The notes: generated by a model from the letters alone, not told the origin. 64,000 bases of DNA from Cyathus striatus (GCA_025738555.1 JAOVFP010000005.1:1798001-1862000); one strand, 5' to 3'; positions 1 to 11,339 are shown, counted from the stretch's first letter. A program made the numbers and translations.

Positions 1-2332
1 GACCCTATCAAACGTATAAGGAGAAAAACAAATGTCCTCTATGGCTTAGGAGGAATTGGGAAAACCCAAATAGTCTTGAAGTTCATAGATGAGACAAGAA
101 ACCAGTGTGTTCTAATTTAATAAGCGATATGTACTTTAAGCTAATGACGATAGCTGGACTCATGTATTTTGGACTGACGCGGCGTCAGAAGATACCGTAG
201 AACAAGGTCTTAAGGAAATATACAATACCGATATCGCTGGATCCGAAAATGCACCTCCGTTCTCTATTGCTTCTGTTCTGACCTGGATCTCTGAACTTGA
301 GCATGGATGGTTAATGATTCTTGATAATGCGGAACAACCCATGGAGGTCGTTGAAAAATATCTTCCGCCTAGGGACAAGGGTAGTGTTGTGATTACAACC
401 AGAAACCCTGCGCTGAAAGCAATTACTTATCGAGAATACTCGATGGAAATCACTACATTGAGTAAAGATGCATCTGTCATATTGTTGCTAAAGACCATTG
501 GACTGGACCCGAATGCGCCTCATTATAAAAGAATGGCTACAGAGATTGTGGCTAAAGTACATCATCTGCCATTGGCTATTCACCAAGTTGGTTCTTACAT
601 CGGTTCTGGGAAATGTAGCATTTACAATTTCAATGAAGTCTTTGATGAAGATAGAAGCCAAATTTTGGATGATGAAGCCTTTAAAGGTGCTTCAAACTAC
701 GGAAGAACGGTCTATGGTACATGGGAGGCCTTATTTCAGAAGCTGGTCGATATGGCAACATATGACGTCGATGAAGACACCGCTGCTGCCGCCAGGCATG
801 CGATGAGAATTATTAATATGTGCGCCTTTTTCTATCACGAAAAAATTCCTGAGGATATGTTTAAGAGAGCTGCCAAGTACTATCAACGAAATTTCGAGTC
901 ACTCTCAATCGAAGGACTGCCTATTCTTCTACGAACCTTGAACTCAGAACTCTTTTGTCTGAACCAAAATGGAGAATGGAACGAGCAATTATTCAAAAAA
1001 TGTATCGACATCCTTTCATCTCTTTCATTAATTAAGGTTAATGATAAGAAGTACTCACTGCATCCGCTCGTGCAGTCATGGTGCCAAGATCGATTGTCGG
1101 AAAATGACCAACAGAAATGGGTCCTAAACAGCAGGGGGATTATCGTTGCTTCTAACTCTGACGAAAATACCATGGACGAATACATCTATAAACAATCCGT
1201 CGCTGCTCATATTATTCAAAATCTTGACGAAGGAAGAAGAGCCAATACTACGACGTACTATGATGATGTAAATCAAGTTTTTGCATCGATTCTGAAAGGG
1301 AATGGCAATTATGCATTGGCAGAGGAACTGCGCTTAGAGACTATGAATATGCGCCGACAGCTGTTGGGCGCAGAAAATCCTGCTACAATCATTAGCATCG
1401 TTAATTTGGCATCTGTATACTTGAATACGACGAAATGGGCAGAAGCAGAGAAGCTACAGACACAGGTCATGCAGAGAAGTGCCCAAATACTTGGTCCAGA
1501 ACATCCTGATACTCTCAGGAATATGGCTGATCTTGCATCAATATATATGTATCAGGGAAAATGGTATGAGGCTGAAAAGTTGCAGTTGCAAGTTCTGGAA
1601 ATTAGAACCAAAATATACGGTCCAGAACATCATTACATTCTTTCTATTTCCGCAAATCTGGCCATGACATACTCGAACCAAGGAAAGTTGGCGGAAGCGG
1701 AAAAGATCCAGTTAGAGGTGGTTGAAAAAAGCACCAAGAGCTTGGGTCCAGAAGATCTTGATACTGTCAAACATATGTCTAACCTTGCTGAGATATTTTA
1801 TAAGCTAGGAAAATTAAATGAGGCAGAGAATATGCAAGAAGAACTCATCGAGATAAGAACTCGACTTCTTGGCGATGAACATCCCGATACAATCACCAGC
1901 GTAGGAGACATCGCAGCTACCTATATCGATAAAGGGTACGTCCCTGAGGCAGAGAGTTTGCAAAGGCAGGTTGTGGAGATGAGGACGGCCACTCTTGGCG
2001 AAGAGCATCCTTACACCCTTAATGGCATGACCACTCTCGCATCGACTTGCAAAATTCAAGGAAAGTTGGCAGAGGCTGAAGAGATGGAAATCCGTGTGTT
2101 GAATTTGAGTACTAAAATTCTTGGAGAAGACCATCCCGATACTCTGAAGGCTAAGGAAAACCTTTCGGTGACTTACGGTAAACAAGGAAAATGGAAGGAC
2201 GCGGAAGAGTTGCAAAAACATGTTGTCCGGGCTAGAAAGGAGATCTTTGGGGATGACCATCCAGATACCATGTCTAGTATGGTTATTCTCATGGAAACAT
2301 TGAAGATTCAAGGAAAGTGGGAGCAAAAGTAA
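1..2332 (+). CDS. NB-ARC / TPR STAND (NLR-like) protein, 5' end outside the window
   Basis: Three-part STAND architecture. A P-loop (GLGGIGKTQ) lies at about 46-69, Walker B (WLMILDNAE) at about 311-337, an ITTRNP motif at about 391 and an HLPLAI motif near 570. A winged-helix-like region ends in HPLVQSWCQ (about 1063), followed by seven or more 42-residue kinesin-light-chain-type TPRs, each with a GxEHPDT turn. A 49-nt intron (105-153) joins the P-loop exon to the long exon in frame; no start is visible because the gene begins left of base 1. The frame ends at TAA 2330-2332. A consensus GTAAGT donor overlaps that stop (2329) and a CTGAC branch site plus TAG acceptor end at 2370, so an alternative end at 2401 is possible. 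Family knowledge: such proteins act as nucleotide-switch sensors in fungal non-self recognition or programmed cell death; the ligand is unknown. Confidence 0.85.
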
Positions 2333-2401
2333 GTTGTTTAACTTGTTCTGACATGGTTGCGGTTGTGTAGATTGTTTGTTACGATTGATGTGCTGCCATA
2401 G

Positions 2402-2831
2402 CTCTGTATTACGTATCGTGAAAAATATATCTTGCGTCGGAAGTGAAGTTACTAGTAACAATAAGGTTGATTCTTCATTGTGGACGATGTAGATATCCCT
2501 CATGACTAACAACGGAGAAACGATGATGAACGAGAGGCCAGAGACTGTTATTCAAGTTTGTTTAGTTTCCTCGGTAGGTAACTTAAATCCCAAGTAGGGA
2601 TACATGAGAGCACAGATGCGCGTAATTGCCGACAATGATTGACAGTGTTTATGTAAAGAAATTGAACAAGATTTGTATAATAATATATGCAAAAACATAC
2701 GCAACATATGTACTTAAGCGAAGCGCAAACAAATAAAAACTACTATAGCGGGAATACATCAGCATACAGTCCGACGTCGCAGAAAACGCTCAATCTCACT
2801 TTATTCCCTAATAAGCGTACCGGCGACGCAG
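2402..2831. other. convergent intergenic region
   Basis: This 430-bp stretch lies between the 3' ends of the NB-ARC/TPR gene and the SWIM-RING gene. It is AT-rich, and I see no coding potential, repeat or RNA gene in it. Confidence 0.6.
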
Positions 2832-5620
2832 TTAATCATCATACTCGCGGTAACCATAATACCTATGACCTGCCCTGGGCCCATGGTAATATGTACTTGT
2901 GTCGCGAACTGGGCTGATACCAGCCACACTCGCGAAGTTGAGGTAGTATCCGGATTTCTTAGGCGTACCAACGTCGTTATTAGCGGGCCATGTAGCACGA
3001 CACCAAACACAGGTAAGTGGTTTTCCCTGAGATTGAGAAGTCCGTTTCCCTATCCAACAAACGCATCAACAAACAACCTTCTACCACACGATAAAAGAAA
3101 CGAAAACATACATTGGTCCCAACATTCCTTATGTATTGCGTTCCCACACTCCTCACACCAAGCAAGTTTATCCTCTTTCGCGCCATGCATGGAGTCGTAA
3201 CAAATCGGACAGTCATCATCCTCCCCTGGGATCTTGCGTTTCCCGTGTTCCTGTTCCTCCTCCTCTTCCGACGAGGGCGGCGCTTGTCCCGTGGCACGCG
3301 CATAGGCTTCGCGGATTTTGGGGTTTGCTAGTGAGTTGGGGGCTAGTGGGGCGTTGGCAAAGATTTGTTCGAGTTCTGATGTTAAGAGGGCTCTGAATGA
3401 GGGTGTCGTTAGTAATTGTTTAACAGGAAAACGAAGCTGTATTTATAGGAATCGGTGAAGTCACAGAATGCACAACTGTGGCAACGAAAAAGAGTCACGT
3501 ATAAGGTAGGAGGTCCAAGACCTGTCAGGTAGCTGTGGCTATGCCACTATACAGTATGCTTCACAGTCGAAGACGACCAGTCTTGGACAAAGAATAGAAT
3601 CAACAACAATCCAAGTCATTGTATTCCACGCAAAGGAAACGATATCCAACACCACTGTTGAGGCCCTAGCTATTCAGCAACTTTGTACAGATGCCACATG
3701 AGTCATAGTACGTTTGGGTATGCAAAAAGCATAGTTACCCCAATAGCGAAAACGACAATGAGATATCACCCTCCGATAAGATTATGATAAGCGTGCTGAA
3801 ACCAACTCGTGTCCCATCAATGCATCACTGCCCGATGGATCAAGACCGCGAAACACCAGTAAGCCAGCATGTAAGCCAGTGTATGTGCGGAAAAGACAGT
3901 GTGAGCTCTGTCCAGGCTGTAGGCAGCTGCTCGACCCGATAGCCAGTAAACAGCAACATCAGCTGTCAACTCTTCCCTCTGCGTATCCGCGCTGAGCAGA
4001 CGCCGAGCAGCCATACTCGCCGATACACCAACGTGGGAGGCTGTCATTTACCAGCAAGAAACCAGCTATCATTGGTACAATGCAGATTGCTGGATTTAGT
4101 ACGACATTGCTGGTAAAACCTCCAAAGAGCGAACAATGTCCGCAATCGGCGGTAATTGCAAGCTACTCCGAGATAGTAGAGCTATATCACGAAGGTAACT
4201 TGCAGTAACGTAAGGTTTGATCCCCATGGGAAGGTAAACGCAAAGGAACATGGGGCGTCTCTACCCTTCCCGCGAACGACAGACACAAGGACTGTGAGTG
4301 TGTCCAGAGGACGTGGGGTTTGAACACCTGCTAGCCACCCCGAGGTGGTAGAGCAATAGCCCACAGACGAGCTGCAGTACATAGTGCCGTGCTCCTTGGC
4401 AACCCGACGACGAAGGAATATGGCGAAAGTCTACCCTTCCTACGGTCGACAGACACAATGACTGTGGACGCATATAAAGGACGTCCAGCATGTGCATGTC
4501 AATTGACCATTGAAAGCCACAGAGAAAGAGCAAGAAAAAGAACCGAAACTGAGGAGAGAAAACAAAATCCTCACTTTTGATACCATAGATTCGAATCCTG
4601 GCTCACTTGAAGAACTACACGATGGAGCCACCGTTAGATACGTTGTATTCCCAGCTATAGGTACGATGAATGCACACCTTTGAGGAAGACAAACAGCTAA
4701 GATCGGTACCATCAGCCTACTGAAAGAGCGAAGACAAAGAAAGACGCACGATGTGCTTGCAGTGGTTTCCCTTGTACGCATCGGGGCCTGGTATCGGCTA
4801 GTGTTAACTAGTGTGAAGGAAGGGGTGAAAGAGGGGCATACAGTCACATCGAGGCTTGTGGTCAATAGCTACTGTATAAACCTAGCATGAAGCAGTCATC
4901 AGAAAGGAGGAAGGGGAGAGAGCGAGGATAGTTACGTTGCCTGTCGACCCCAACACCTGAAACGTTTCTTTCAGCTCACTGCCTTCGCGGTGTCGTGATA
5001 TCATAAAGATTCTATCGATCCCAGCGTAAGCCTTCTGCCAATCTTTCAGAGATGTAAGTTGATAGTACGAACCGTTGCGTCATAACCCTATGAACCCTAT
5101 CCATAATATTCTGCGGACACTTGGGCTTGAACATCGCAAGTCTCTTCTCAGGCTCTCCAGAATCAACATCTTTAGTCTTCTTGCGGCTACGTTTGGCTGG
5201 TGGTAAAGCTGGAACGGCGGGGGTGGACGGTCCAGCGGCGAGCGTGAATGACGTAGCAGCCGGAGGAGACACAGCTTTAGCTTTTCCTTTCCCTTTGGCA
5301 TTTGTCGTAGTGGTGGCAGTGGTAGCCTTGCGAGGTCGACCTTTCTTTGCAGGAGTGGCAGGAGTGGCAACCGTGGTTGTTGTGTTTGTAGTAGTCGTAT
5401 TGTGACTGATCGTCCCAGTACGTGTCCTTGTCCTTTTTGCCGGTGGTTCGTCGTCCTGGCTGTCTTTAAGAACTGCTGGTGCTTCGATGTTTTGTGTTCC
5501 CGCAGAGGGAGCGATATCTGTCTTTCCGCTCGCAACTCCACTTCCACTAGCCCCTGCTGTACTCGAGCTGGGTGTCCAAAGCTCGAACTCGCCATCGCGT
5601 TTTCTTTTGCTAAGAGGCAT
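2832..5620 (-). CDS. SWIM- and RING-type zinc-finger protein, 8 exons, 419 aa
   Basis: Hand-joined minus-strand exons: 5620-5073, 5011-4936, 4881-4842, 4787-4750, 4696-4678, 4614-4575, 3392-3112, 3049-2832, all with GT-AG junctions and totalling 1260 nt (420 codons with stop). The N-terminus is basic and Ser/Thr-rich with an AT-hook-like KKGRPRK. A conserved FMISRHREGSEL...VLGSTGNVYTV block leads into a SWIM zinc finger (CDCP...HCKHI, about residues 220-234), then LFVFLKVLQV, then a RING-like finger (CPIC...CEECGN...HKEC...CVWC, about 315-365) and a Tyr/Gly-rich tail. Known for the family: SWIM plus RING proteins of mushrooms, probably ubiquitin-ligase-like or nucleic-acid-binding; a precise role is inference. 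Six introns are 53-63 nt, but intron 6 is 1182 nt and evidently carries inserted DNA. The 19-nt exon 5 is unusually small. The gene looks intact. Confidence 0.85.
3393..4574. other. oversized intron 6 of the SWIM-RING gene, probable insertion
   Basis: On the minus strand the donor GTGAGG is at 4574 and the acceptor CATTCAG ends at 3393, with a TTACTAAC branch site just before it. Splicing restores the family motif WYQK-ALLTSELEQ. At 1182 nt it is about 20 times longer than the other introns, so foreign DNA is inferred. Only the diverged tandem duplication at 4153-4500 stands out inside; I found no terminal inverted repeat, target-site duplication or transposase. Confidence 0.65.
4153..4500. 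repeat. diverged tandem duplication, unit about 175 bp
   Basis: Two consecutive units share an opening AGCYACYCCGAG block (4153 and 4331) and a later CTACCCTTCC...GACAGACACAA block (about 4260 and 4431). The spacing of matching blocks is 171-178 bp. The units lie inside intron 6 of the SWIM-RING gene. Confidence 0.6.
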
Positions 5621-5716
5621 TAGGCGTTTCTGATTGTTCTAGGTCTGAATTTCAAGTATAGGTCAGAGATGGGGGATATGTGACAGGAATAGAACGCAAT
5701 TGACAATGAATAGAAA

Positions 5717-6020
5717 AGTGGGTGTTGAAAGCGAGCTGAAAGCGCCCACAAATAGTGTCGCCGTCCGCTCGGCTCCAAAGCCACGAGCCGGTGAGCTGAG
5801 CCGAAAATGAGCGGAGCTGAGCAGGTCTCACGAGAGCTGCACCCAGACAGCTCTAGTTCAGCTAGGAGCCGCTTCACGTCGGCTATGAACCCGCCAAGCT
5901 ACAGCTTAATTTCCATTTCTGAATCTGGAGAAGCGAACCAAACCTGAACAGCTCCTCTCATAAGCTGAGCTACCTGCAGTACTGAGCCACCTAAACTGAG
6001 CAGCGGCAGCACTACCCACA
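5717..6020. mobile_element. about 304-bp MITE with 8-9 bp target-site duplication
   Basis: The direct repeat AATAGAAAA flanks the block (5709-5717 and 6021-6029). Its ends are imperfect inverted repeats (GTGGGTGTTG on the left; GTGGGTAGTG on the right, reverse-complemented). The interior is full of short GAGCTGAGC/GCTCAGCT-type motifs. It lies about 100 bp upstream of the SWIM-RING start codon, in the gap before the methyltransferase. The TSD length suggests a hAT- or Mutator-like origin; no transposase is present. Confidence 0.55.
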
Positions 6021-6416
6021 AATAGAAAAGTAAATAATTCAACACTTAAATCACGTGATTGGTCGGGTGAAGGGCGCATCGGGGGTTTGGCAGAAGCGCA
6101 TCAGAACGACTGCTTTCCCAAACCCGCCCACCACGCGCTCCCGACGTTTTCTCGAGAACAATGACTTGGTGTCATTGTTGATTTTGATTGTTGGATTGTT
6201 GGATTATGAATACAAATATTTCCATAAGAGATGATGTCTGTAATTTATTTAAACAAAAGAGACACATTGTTTCAGAACAAAACAATGAAAAGGCATAATG
6301 ATAAAGCATAAGGCGAAGTATGTAAACTACATAGGGAAGTTCAATAGTACGGGAACAAAAATGTAACAAATTATGAGTCGATACAGCACGTTGCTCAGGT
6401 TCTTGAAGTTGACATA

Positions 6417-7756
6417 TCATTCGCTAATATGCTGCATCCCTCTGTTGTTTCTGGTTGCATAAACAACAGAGTAGAGCCTCGCAAGGCCTTTCACCTGTTG
6501 CAATTCATCGATATAATTGTTGATGATCTCATCAACTGACTTTTCCGCCAGCCCAGTCTCCATCAGCAAATACTTCGAGGATCGAGCAAAAATAATCTCT
6601 GCATCCCGAAATATCTCATACCTCTCATCTTTTTCCTTATCTACAACATCCCGCCCAAATCCACCAATAGGAATACCGAAATCTCTACGGATGACATTTG
6701 TAAAAAATTTGGAAGATTGCAAAAGAGGGCGAACTTCGTTTGTTAAGTCGGATAGTCCACGGCGATCCAAGGCATCATTCAGAATACGAAAGAATCTATT
6801 ACTCGCCGGTGCGTAATCAAGCGATCCGGCTTTTCTTCTTTCCACTGGACTGACCATAATGGACCGGCGCCATTCACATGAAACAAATAGTCCACCTGGA
6901 CGAAGAACGTAAATTGCATCTTCCAACATAGCACCATAGTCCATGGGCTAAAAGCAGTGAGTTTTTCACGTCAATAAAAGACTTTGAACATTGCTTCTGA
7001 ATTGTTGAACTTACAGACATTGAAAGATCTCGTGCATGAACGAGGTCGACGTTGCCGAATTTGTTCTTGAATTTGGAACGACTGTCTGGACGATTCGTGT
7101 CATAGATACCAAATTTAGCATTGGGAAGTTTCGTAGGAAGATTTATAGCATAAATTGGAGCTGTTGAAGTAGGTAATCGTCGCTGTCAGTGAACAAGTGG
7201 GTGTGTGGCGGATGGTTGGTAGTGCTTACCGATATCAAGCCCTTTAAATTGAAAATAGGGAAACATATTGGCCATTTCAAACACCCTGTGGCGAAAACAA
7301 CAACACTGTTAGAAGGTTACAAGTTTATAACAAGTAAGCATGGGCCCACTCTAAAACAACGTACCACTTCCCTTCACCTGTGCGCACATCAATTGCACGC
7401 CTAGTAACTTTCGAACTCCACTTAAGAACATCAGCAACAGGACCAACATAATTCGCCCCTATTTCACCGTATAGAACATCATGCAGCATCTCCATCCTCT
7501 AGCAAATTATAGTTAGTTTTAATTAACACGATATAGAAAAATGATATGTAGCGCATAGACCACGTACCTGTTGTTCCTCCGCATCGATGGGCAAGGGAAA
7601 TGAAGCTAGTGCATCCACACCGCGATGGAACACTCGTTTATCACGTCGAAAAAAGTACTCCTTGGTTCCGAAAGTACTCTTTGTGACGTTGTTGTAAAGT
7701 GTTTTTCTATAGTTCTGGTGTTCGAGCTTGCGGCACTCGGATTGTTGGGAAGACAT
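6417..7756 (-). CDS. class I SAM-dependent methyltransferase, 5 exons, 351 aa
   Basis: Exons 7756-7568, 7498-7365, 7285-7230, 7160-7015 and 6947-6417 join in frame (1056 nt) through GT-AG introns of 67-79 nt. The Rossmann-fold signature is readable: motif I-like IDVRTGEGKW at about residues 99-108, the acidic strand FKGLDIAPI after it, NVDLVHARDLSM, and the post-I element YVLRPGGLFVSCEW. There is no signal peptide or membrane segment. Family knowledge: related fungal methyltransferases act on small molecules or, in LaeA-like members, in regulation; the substrate cannot be read here. The start was chosen as the first ATG after a TATA-like box on the minus strand. The gene looks intact and has no functional neighbour. 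Confidence 0.8.
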
Positions 7757-8313
7757 GGAAGTTAAAGTTTGCTGTATCCTCTGTGATTTAGGCTTTTATA
7801 ATCACCTGGCTGTTTGGACCTTGTTTCATGGACCCACTGTACAGCATTGACAGTGATTTATATTTGAAATAGATTTGCATTTTAACATATTGTGGTCCGT
7901 GGAAGGCCTATGGGAAGGTCTTCTGGAAGGTGGGTCCAACTACTCGTTTATAACTGGGTCCACCAAAGCCTCGACTGACCGTCGAACACATACCAAAGAT
8001 CTCTTGCATTTTGTGATGAAGACGATCTGTGTGGCGAACAAGAGTAGTATTTCCATTCTTGTATTAAGTATACAATAATGATTTTAAGCAAACCAGTTAC
8101 CAAGTGAATATAAATAGTCAACGCATTTCCCGGGAGAACCATGGTTTTCTCTACTATCAGCATCAAAGAACGGATACTAACAATAACCATAACTCAAGAT
8201 TCACTGAGTATAGGTACAGTAAAGTAGCAACAGGTCAAGTCTGAAATACCTTGTAACTAGTAGGTGTCGGTAATAACGAAATACAAGTCGGGTATATATA
8301 TAGTCCTTGAAAT
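7757..8313. other. intergenic region between methyltransferase and protease 1
   Basis: It holds the methyltransferase promoter and, from about 8120, the 3' flank of the duplicated protease segment. I see no gene. Confidence 0.5.
7793..7800 (-). promoter_or_regulatory. TATA-like box of the methyltransferase gene
   Basis: TATAAAAG on the minus strand, about 37 nt upstream of the ATG at 7756. Confidence 0.4.
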
Positions 8314-9933
8314 TTATACACCCTTGGCTGGCGCAAAGCCGATTCGTTGCTTCTCCACGTCGAAAATACTGTAATAGTGTTTAAACAGGCTACCTCCTAC
8401 AAGTTCAAGGCCATCTAACGCATTGATAAGTGTTTGACACTGCGTAGGGTTATTCGCGAACGGCCCCACGCTGAGCTCGCTGCTGGGAATTGTAAGATTG
8501 AAAGGTACACCCTTTTCCGAAGTGAACGTAATGTCAATTTTGGCAGGCAGAGAGGCTATGTGGTCGCATGCAATCCCGTAAGTACCAGGCTCGTCAGAGT
8601 TAGGCTTTATGTCCGGGGATATCAAAGCATAGATAGCCTGAATGGATAGTATACTTCAGCAATTATGCAATTATGAAAATGGAAAGACCATATACCTCGG
8701 TGGTGTTTGTGGAAAAGATAACGTTACTCGTTCCGCTGTCAAAAATAATGGTTCTGTTTGAATTCAGGAGTGAAGTTGTGTTCCCGTTCACATATAATCC
8801 AGGTGAATCCAATTGCCATACTTCAAAGAAATCTCCAGTGCCACGGTGAATAGGAGCATACACTGGGGTGCCTACACACCATATGACCTTTTAATTAGCT
8901 TTGAAGTACTAACATTGTGGACCAACTGACCAGTAAATTTCTTTTTATCAATTCCTCCGAAGGTCAATTCAGCATTTCCAACTAACTTTGGCGAGAGGTA
9001 GAAACTAAATATAGCTGACAAGTGTGTTAGTATTACTTATACACTTTAGAGGCTATCAATGGTCGTACCTGGAAGACCTTGATTTATAAGACTTCCAAAA
9101 AAGCCTTGAGGAATAACACCCAGCCCTGAAAAGACCCGTGAGCACCCAAAATGGACTTGAAGATGTTGTGTGCTACATACCTAGAATGCCACTGAAAGGA
9201 TCGATATCGAACTTCGGTGTCTGATGGGTGATGAGGAATACACTGGTGTTCGGGGCACCGTGGCCACCAATCGAAACAGTATCCGTTCCATTCCTTATTG
9301 TAAGATTATAGTCGTTATTTACCACAGGATCCACACCACTACCGGTGACAAACGAAATGTTAAAAGATTGTCCGCCATCCACAAAAGTTTTACTCTTCGA
9401 TGGGTCAAAGAGAACTTGGTTAGAACACTCCAGGCCGCATGCAGTACCTAGTGTTCTGCCCTAAGATTAGCAGCCATGACATATAATATACACGCACTTG
9501 CGAACTCTAGCGTCGAACTGCCAGTGTCGAATATCACCTGTGGATTGCATGTGAGTGCATGATCATATAAGTTAAGATTTAGGCTTACTGGAAGGACTTG
9601 GGGTGGTGTTCCGACTACAAACGGTCGAGTCAGCAAACGACATCAGTGCTTAATCATGCGCTCTTACCTGAAATATTTCCAAACCATCTACACATTGGAG
9701 CATCAGTTTGCCGCTCGAACACGTTAGCTAAGCGCTAGAACTTACTGAAGGTCTGTCCCCAAGAAAAAGTCCTTGAGTGGGACGTTTATAGGGGAAAGAG
9801 CCCTTCGCTTTAGCAGCGATCCAGATGGACGGGCGCGTGAAGTCAACGCGATCATTTGCGGTGCTGCTTCACCGACCACACCAGAAATAGTACACAGAAA
9901 GTATACTGCAGTGGTCAGTCCCATGAATGCCAT
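8314..9933 (-). CDS. secreted pepsin-like aspartic protease (family A1), copy 1, 9 exons, 393 aa
   Basis: Exons 9933-9746, 9687-9668, 9614-9589, 9537-9498, 9447-9181, 9125-9069, 9014-8931, 8871-8696 and 8637-8314 total 1182 nt, in frame, all GT-AG. A hydrophobic signal peptide (about residues 1-22) is followed by a short propeptide with a dibasic LLKRR site. The catalytic aspartates sit in FDTGSST (about Asp82) and FDSGTSN (about Asp272), so both lobes are present. Family knowledge: A1 proteases are secreted or vacuolar endopeptidases; substrate is unknown. Length is normal and no disabling change was found. Its partner at 55583-57205 has the same exon lengths. Confidence 0.88.
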
Positions 9934-10843
9934 TTAAGCTCCTCAGAGGGTTCTTGAAATAATTTGGTTGTGTTCAACCGAATTCATACTTATATGAAAT
10001 AAAGTCCTGCAGGGTCGAAAAGAACATATTTATACTTACTGCCTTTTGAATTGTTCATTGTGCCGCAGCCGTCGAGATCAGTTTCAGGTCCCCTAAATAA
10101 GTATGTTTCAACAGCTGCATGGTCGCAGGTTACTTGAGTCTTAGGGGATAGAACGGATTCATTCTATATTTACATGTTTGTGACATGCGCGCCCGTGAGT
10201 GTGACTATGTAGTTGACTAAGTCTAGTAAGGCTTGTAATCAAGGACTTCGTCGTCAACTCAATAATAATAACATACTATGGCAACCATCGCACCCTCCAG
10301 TTTTTCCCCGAGTTCTGTGGTAAAATCCGGAGGATTACGGCCCATCTAGTAATTCTCACAGAATTCTCTGTATTTTAATGTTTTACTAGGTTACGCATCA
10401 ATTACGCATAATACAATAGTCGAATTAATGTTGCGTTTCATTTTCACATTATTATTAACAGAGCATATGTCACCAAAAGTGATATTCTGTCTATGTGCAT
10501 GATCACATATGGTGCAGATTGTAGTATATTCTTGTTGAGGATGATGTATGATATATGAATAAGTATATGACCAGGTTTCGCTTAGGGCCCTCAAGATCGA
10601 ACGGAGATCGTCCCAAACTAGGTAAAACGCTCCGTCGGATGGTCTTCCGCTCCCGTTCGCTTCACGAAAAATCACGTGAGCTGTGTCCCACCGACAGGGA
10701 CCGACTCCTTCAAGTGAGCCTACAACGGAACCCAACTACAACCGTTCGGTGACCTCAGAACACAACGTCAGCTGTCATCTAGGTCTGTTTAAGCTATGTT
10801 TATCTTCCCGTGGTACCAACTGACCAAACTTTGACAGCGTAGT
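9934..10843. other. intergenic region upstream of protease 1
   Basis: To about 10510 this is the conserved 5' flank of the duplicated protease segment. From 10511 to 10843 I see no gene; the last ~70 bp resemble the 5' flank of the paralogue at 14401, so they are probably leader or promoter of the small gene at 10844. Confidence 0.5.
9989..9994 (-). promoter_or_regulatory. conserved TATA-like element of protease 1
   Basis: TATAAG on the minus strand about 55 nt upstream of the start codon, inside a block (TTTCATATAAGTA) also present about 50 nt upstream of protease 2. Confidence 0.4.
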
Positions 10844-11260
10844 ATGACAACCAGTCTGAAGAATGGCGAGCTTCAACTTCCTGATTATACTCCTCGTTTA
10901 TATAATCCTGATGACGAAGACTACGTACCTATCGAGGTATTTGGATATCTCTTCGGTTGTCCAGAAGCGTTGGATTATGCCAATAAGCATAACATCTTGC
11001 CTGGTACTGACGACCTGAAGCGCATTTATACTGCACATGAAATGGTTGACGCCTCATTGCCTTCTTTCGTAAAGGAGCGTTCCTGCATCGTATTCCGTGA
11101 TAAAGAACGCAGTGGTACTTCCTATTGCTACCGAGTAGGCTCCAACAAGAGCACTAAAGATTTACGCCTTGCCAGCAACCTGCAGCTCATTGGCATTTTA
11201 CAGGAAGCACTGGATATTCCAGCCCAAGCACCAAAATGGTATCCTTGCCAATCATATTAA
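10844..11260 (+). CDS. uncharacterised 138-aa protein, copy 1
   Basis: Intronless reading frame with a close paralogue at 14401-14841. Shared blocks are LYNPDDEDYVP, VFGYLFG, EALDYAN.HNILPG, SIVFRD/CIVFRD.ER, YCYRVGSNK, DLRLASNLQLI and the C-terminal APKWYPCQSY. Conservation concentrated in protein blocks, with ~20 scattered substitutions, argues for a real gene. There is no signal peptide, membrane span or recognisable catalytic motif. The flanks are also similar (a GGCCGCCACGTC block after each stop), so the whole unit was duplicated. I do not recognise the family and assign no function. Confidence 0.7.
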   Translation: MTTSLKNGELQLPDYTPRLYNPDDEDYVPIEVFGYLFGCPEALDYANKHNILPGTDDLKRIYTAHEMVDASLPSFVKERSCIVFRDKERSGTSYCYRVGSNKSTKDLRLASNLQLIGILQEALDIPAQAPKWYPCQSY

Positions 11261-11339
11261 ATAGCATCGGCCGCCACGTCTCTGTACCCTCAGGTTTGAG
11301 AGATATTATGTACCTTTTCAGGCATAACTGATACTAATG

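Larger units (their letters stand above)
8120..10510. repeat. segmental duplication, copy 1 (protease 1 plus flanks)
   Basis: Coding sequence, intron positions and noncoding flanks match 55390-57925 in the same orientation. Flank examples: AAATCYGGAGGATTACGG (10325 and 57567), the CATATAAGTA promoter block, and a 3' block containing CAATAACCATAACTC. Boundaries are approximate and were placed by eye. Confidence 0.75.

Noticed and set aside
2980..3303. Arg/Lys-rich minus-strand frame starting RVPRDKRRPRRKRRR
   Set aside because: It is a shadow of the SWIM-RING gene in another frame; the RING cysteines are in the neighbouring frame and join to upstream exons.
4586..4600. GATTCGAATCC resembling a tRNA B box
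   Set aside because: It has no A box or cloverleaf around it and lies within exon 6 of the SWIM-RING gene.
5620..5877. Minus-strand 85-aa frame next to the SWIM-RING start
   Set aside because: It overlaps the MITE, has no conserved feature and stops at the real start codon.
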